A DNA stretch of 52,889 nucleotides from NCBI GenBank assembly GCA_947507965.1, contig CANNQU010000015.1, forward strand, positions 1 through 52,889, in the 5' to 3' direction. A program made the translations under genes and the position numbers. Below, one piece after another: positions 49,981-52,889 of the stretch (position 1 is the stretch's first letter; each line of letters starts with the position of its first letter). The notes beneath the pieces are model-generated. The model saw nothing but the letters and a program-made list of their open reading frames with translations, did not search any database and had not been told where the DNA came from. Source of the stretch: Bacteroidota bacterium. Its GTDB lineage: Bacteria; Bacteroidota; Bacteroidia; UKL13-3.

Positions 49981-52488
49981 ATGAAAAATACTCAAATTCT
50001 TACCCTCATTTTATTTTTACTTTCTTCGGCGGTTAAAGCTCAGTCTCCTACACAAACAGTCAAAGGCAGAGTCGTAGAGAAAGAAACAAAGGCCCCCCTT
50101 GACGGGGCCATTATCATACTGCTGAAAGACAACCAACAAACACCGATAGGAGGAACCAGCGACCAAGGTGGTTACTTTAAGTTGGCCAATGTACCTGTAG
50201 GCAAGCAACATTTCAAGATTAAATATATCGGATATCAGGACGTGATACTTAACGAAATTATGGTAGGCAGTGGAAAAGAAGTATTTCTTACGATTGAGTT
50301 GCAGGAGAACATCAACAAAATAAATGAGGTGGAAGTGAAAGGCACTACAAAAGGCACGGTTCGTAATGAACTGGCAACGGTAAGTGCTCGAACTTTTGAT
50401 ATTGCAGAAACAGAACGCTATGCCGGCAGCAGACAAGATCCTGCCCGAATGGCTTCGAATTTTGCTGGTGCCCAAGGCACGAACGACACAAGAAATGATA
50501 TTGTAATTCGGGGCAATTCACCTTTAGGGGTAATCTGGCGAATGGACGATGCTACCATCCCCAACCCGAACCATTTTGCCATTGCGGGCACCACAGGGGG
50601 CCCCGTAAGTATTTTAAACAATAAGACCATCAGCAACTCCGACTTCTTAACAGGAGCATTCCCGGCAGAATATGGGAACGGTATAGCCGCAGTGTTCGAT
50701 TTGAAAATGCGTAACGGGAATCAGGAAAAATATGAAGGAACATTTCAGCTGGGTTTTTTAGGAACCGAAATGGCCATCGAAGGACCTATTAATCGGGCAC
50801 GACGGTCGTCGTTTTCAGCCACTTATCGTTATTCAACTTTGAAATTGTTCGAAGGGTTAAATATCAAATTAGGTACCGACGCGGTTCCAAATTATCAGGA
50901 TTACTCCTTTCGGTTTAATTTCCCTTTAAACAATAAAAGCAGTTTTGCCGTCTGGGGTATTGGGGGCAGCAGTAAAATCGATATTGTTTTTAGTGATATC
51001 GCCAATACAAAAGAAAAAAACAATGATAAATATGGGTTGAATGATAGAGACCAGTCTTTCAAAACAAGCATGTACACGTTTGCAGCTGCTTTCAACCATA
51101 CCTTCAACAATAAAACGTATCTGAAAATGGTGGTGTCGCAGTCCATGCAAAGAAATTCTGCCGTTCATTTGCTAACCCTACGTGACAGCGGCACCAATAA
51201 GTTGGCCGATTTCCCTTCTCTAGGGTACCGATTTATAACCAATACTACTGGATTTAATGGATTTATAAATCACAAATTTTCTTCTCAACTATCACTCAAA
51301 ACAGGAATAACCTTTGAATTTAATAACTATGATATGCTCGATTCAAGCATCGATGAACTGAAACTTAAAAGTTCATTTTATCCACTTTTGTACAACGGGC
51401 GATATAATTTAGGCGGGCCATATAATTTAACTCCAACACAAGAGTACCATACGAAATACAATACCAAACAAACCGCTTATATGATTCAACCCTATGCGCA
51501 ATTAAAGTATCGGTTTTCTGATGTTTTCTTTGTAACCGGCGGCTTGCACTTGCAATATTATAGCTTGAATAAGGATTTTGCGATAGAACCACGTTTGGGC
51601 CTTTCTTACAAAATTGGAAGCACCCAGAATATAAGTTTTGGTAGCGGCTTACACAGTCAAACCATTCCTTCGTATATGTTTTTTTACAAACTGCCTGGAG
51701 ATCCTCTTCATGATTATTTCACGAACGTTAAAAACACGAAAAGCTTCCAAAACGTGCTAAGTTATGACAACAACCTCAGTGAGCATACCCGGATTAAAAT
51801 AGAAGTATATGATCAGTATTTATACCATGTTCCGGTACTGGTAACCCCATCTAGTTTTTCCATGATAAACCAAGGCAGTGGCTTTACTAGAATTTACCCT
51901 GATACAACCATGCAGAATACCGGAACAGGAAGCAATATTGGCATGGAGTTTACACTCGAACGATTCTATTATAAAAATTATTACCTGATGACCACCATTT
52001 CTTTGTACGATAGTAAATACATTGGAAGTGATGGGAAAAAATATAACAGTGACTTCAATGGTAATTATGCCTTAAATTTATTAGGCGGTTATGAGTTAAA
52101 GTTAAAACCTACAAAACATGGAAGCGACCAAACCTTTATTTTTGGGGGGAAATTTACGTATGGTGGAGGAAAACGATATTCTTTGGCGGATACCTTACTA
52201 ACCATACAACGGGCAGAATATACCCCTTCCAGTGTCGATAGAAACAAGTTGCAATTTAAGCCCTATATGCGATTCGACTTAAAGCTTGGTTACAAAATCA
52301 ATACCCAGAAAATGACGCATGAATTTGCCTTAGATTTGGTAAATCTGCTAAACATTCAAAACTATCTAACCATGAGTTATAGTATAGATCCGAAAACGAG
52401 TGATTTAATTCTTTTTCCTGAAACACAATTAGGAAGGCTTACTTTATTTTATTATAAAGTGGAGTTTGGATTAAATAAAAAGAAATAA
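49981..52488 (+). CDS. TonB-receptor-like outer-membrane beta-barrel protein
   Basis: An 835-aa protein. Signal peptide MKNTQILTLILFLLSSAVKAQ; carboxypeptidase-regulatory-like domain about 27-108 (VKGRVVEKETKAPLDGAIIIL ... KIKYIGYQDV); a plug-like domain about 115-245 (ARTFDIAETERYAGSRQDPARMASNFAGAQGTNDTRNDIVIRGNSPLGV begins it; AEYGNGIAAVFDLKMRNG ends it); then a large barrel ending FGLNKKK. It matches the Bacteroidota class of TonB-dependent receptors with a plug starting RYAGSRQDPARM. There is no SusD partner. Ligand unknown. Confidence 0.85.
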   Translation: MKNTQILTLILFLLSSAVKAQSPTQTVKGRVVEKETKAPLDGAIIILLKDNQQTPIGGTSDQGGYFKLANVPVGKQHFKIKYIGYQDVILNEIMVGSGKEVFLTIELQENINKINEVEVKGTTKGTVRNELATVSARTFDIAETERYAGSRQDPARMASNFAGAQGTNDTRNDIVIRGNSPLGVIWRMDDATIPNPNHFAIAGTTGGPVSILNNKTISNSDFLTGAFPAEYGNGIAAVFDLKMRNGNQEKYEGTFQLGFLGTEMAIEGPINRARRSSFSATYRYSTLKLFEGLNIKLGTDAVPNYQDYSFRFNFPLNNKSSFAVWGIGGSSKIDIVFSDIANTKEKNNDKYGLNDRDQSFKTSMYTFAAAFNHTFNNKTYLKMVVSQSMQRNSAVHLLTLRDSGTNKLADFPSLGYRFITNTTGFNGFINHKFSSQLSLKTGITFEFNNYDMLDSSIDELKLKSSFYPLLYNGRYNLGGPYNLTPTQEYHTKYNTKQTAYMIQPYAQLKYRFSDVFFVTGGLHLQYYSLNKDFAIEPRLGLSYKIGSTQNISFGSGLHSQTIPSYMFFYKLPGDPLHDYFTNVKNTKSFQNVLSYDNNLSEHTRIKIEVYDQYLYHVPVLVTPSSFSMINQGSGFTRIYPDTTMQNTGTGSNIGMEFTLERFYYKNYYLMTTISLYDSKYIGSDGKKYNSDFNGNYALNLLGGYELKLKPTKHGSDQTFIFGGKFTYGGGKRYSLADTLLTIQRAEYTPSSVDRNKLQFKPYMRFDLKLGYKINTQKMTHEFALDLVNLLNIQNYLTMSYSIDPKTSDLILFPETQLGRLTLFYYKVEFGLNKKK

Positions 52489-52500
52489 ATACGATGGAAT

Positions 52501-52889
52501 TTAATATTCACTGTGATGTTTTGAGGAAATAACATTCAACTTCTCTTTCCAAGTTTGATTATGAAGCTCAAATACCATGACATCAGATGGCTTAAGTTCA
52601 ATTACCTTATGACTAAGGAAAGACACTACATCGGATAGGGCGGGGTTATGCCCAACAACTAACAAGGTATCCGGATTGTGATGCACCTGACGAACTGAAT
52701 TTAAAATTTCGGAAGCATCGGCGTGATAAAGAGAATCCAATAAATCTAAACTTCCTCCGCATATCTCTTTAACAATGGTGGCGGTATGTTGGGTTCGTAG
52801 AGCCGCACTTGCAATGATAGCATCAATTTTAAAATATTTCTTTTTAATCCACAATGCCATGAGGGCTGCATCTTTAAGTCCTTTATAAA
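52501..52889 (-). CDS. SixA-like histidine phosphatase (5' end outside window)
   Basis: The reading frame continues past the right edge (YKGLKDAALMALWIKKKYFKI at the edge), so the N-terminal RHG catalytic motif is missing from view. The remaining part has IIASAALRTQHTATIV (the ASxAxRTxxTA motif of SixA) and LLVVGHNPALSDVVSFL (second catalytic His). SixA removes phosphate from phosphohistidine on signalling or PTS proteins. It converges on the TonB-type gene with a 12-base gap. Confidence 0.82.
   Translation of the reverse strand, partial: YKGLKDAALMALWIKKKYFKIDAIIASAALRTQHTATIVKEICGGSLDLLDSLYHADASEILNSVRQVHHNPDTLLVVGHNPALSDVVSFLSHKVIELKPSDVMVFELHNQTWKEKLNVISSKHHSEY

Noticed and set aside
50017-50475. 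152-codon minus-strand frame in the TonB-type receptor gene
   Set aside because: Opposite a signal peptide and regulatory-like domain that are clearly coding on the plus strand.
1-52889. CRISPR arrays, rRNA genes, complete insertion sequences or prophage genes
   Set aside because: No regularly spaced repeats, rRNA sequences, full transposases or phage structural genes were seen anywhere in the window.

Overview
The window comes from the chromosome of a Bacteroidota bacterium. Evidence: three secreted proteins end in type IX secretion (Por) sorting domains; SusC/TonB-type receptors carry an N-terminal carboxypeptidase-regulatory-like domain; DUF5606 and DUF4270 proteins, a proline dehydrogenase/aroB divergent pair and an alpha-oxoamine synthase next to a FadD are present; and most transcription units are preceded by the Bacteroidota -7 promoter box TAnnTTTG instead of a Shine-Dalgarno site. 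I cannot fix the order from this window; no rRNA is present. Gene density is high and most genes are housekeeping.

Layout. 1-2050: a possible transposase tail at the left edge, a Fic AMPylase with an elaborate repeat-rich promoter, and tRNA-Arg(UCU). 2090-9992: CBS protein, dprA, a TonB receptor with mtgA, an ACMSD-type decarboxylase, a T9SS-exported protein, a possible small RNA, and selU/mnmH. 10054-17998: guaA, a periplasmic-binding-fold protein and an RsmB-like methylase in one run; an aldo-keto reductase; a Spy-like protein; frr; DUF5606; an RmlD-like reductase. 18056-24131: (minus) GT5-like protein, DUF4270 lipoprotein and DAHP synthase as one operon; kdsB and a YciO-like protein; (plus) tdk and a glucosaminidase.

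24396-31570 is the most interesting part: a six-gene, tightly packed plus-strand operon encoding a DltA-like amino-acid adenylating enzyme, a GNAT, an acyl carrier protein, two SGNH-fold envelope proteins (one with two LysM repeats) and an AlgI/DltB-type MBOAT whose last six residues (FIYLKF) resemble the acyl-accepting C-terminal motif of DltX. Together they look like a complete aminoacyl (possibly D-alanyl) export and transfer system for the envelope of a Gram-negative, perhaps aimed at peptidoglycan.

31655-39474: cmk, thiL, pabB, proline dehydrogenase and the aroB-aroA-aroC shikimate operon; with aroF at 18056 and pabB this covers the entry to the chorismate pathway, its last steps and the branch to folate. 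39545-52889: an M43 metalloprotease with T9SS tail, pyrF, fadD, an alpha-oxoamine synthase (sphingo- or sulfonolipid base), a pRiA4b ORF-3-like protein with miaA and terC, a T9SS-exported beta-propeller protein, a large TonB-type receptor, and the edge-truncated SixA-like phosphatase.

Several starts were moved inward from the longest open frame because the upstream codons overlap or precede a -7 box. cmk and pabB appear to use TTG, and aroF uses GTG. Every stretch between neighbouring genes is under 300 bases except the one before the CBS gene, which holds the tRNA, its terminator and the Fic control region.
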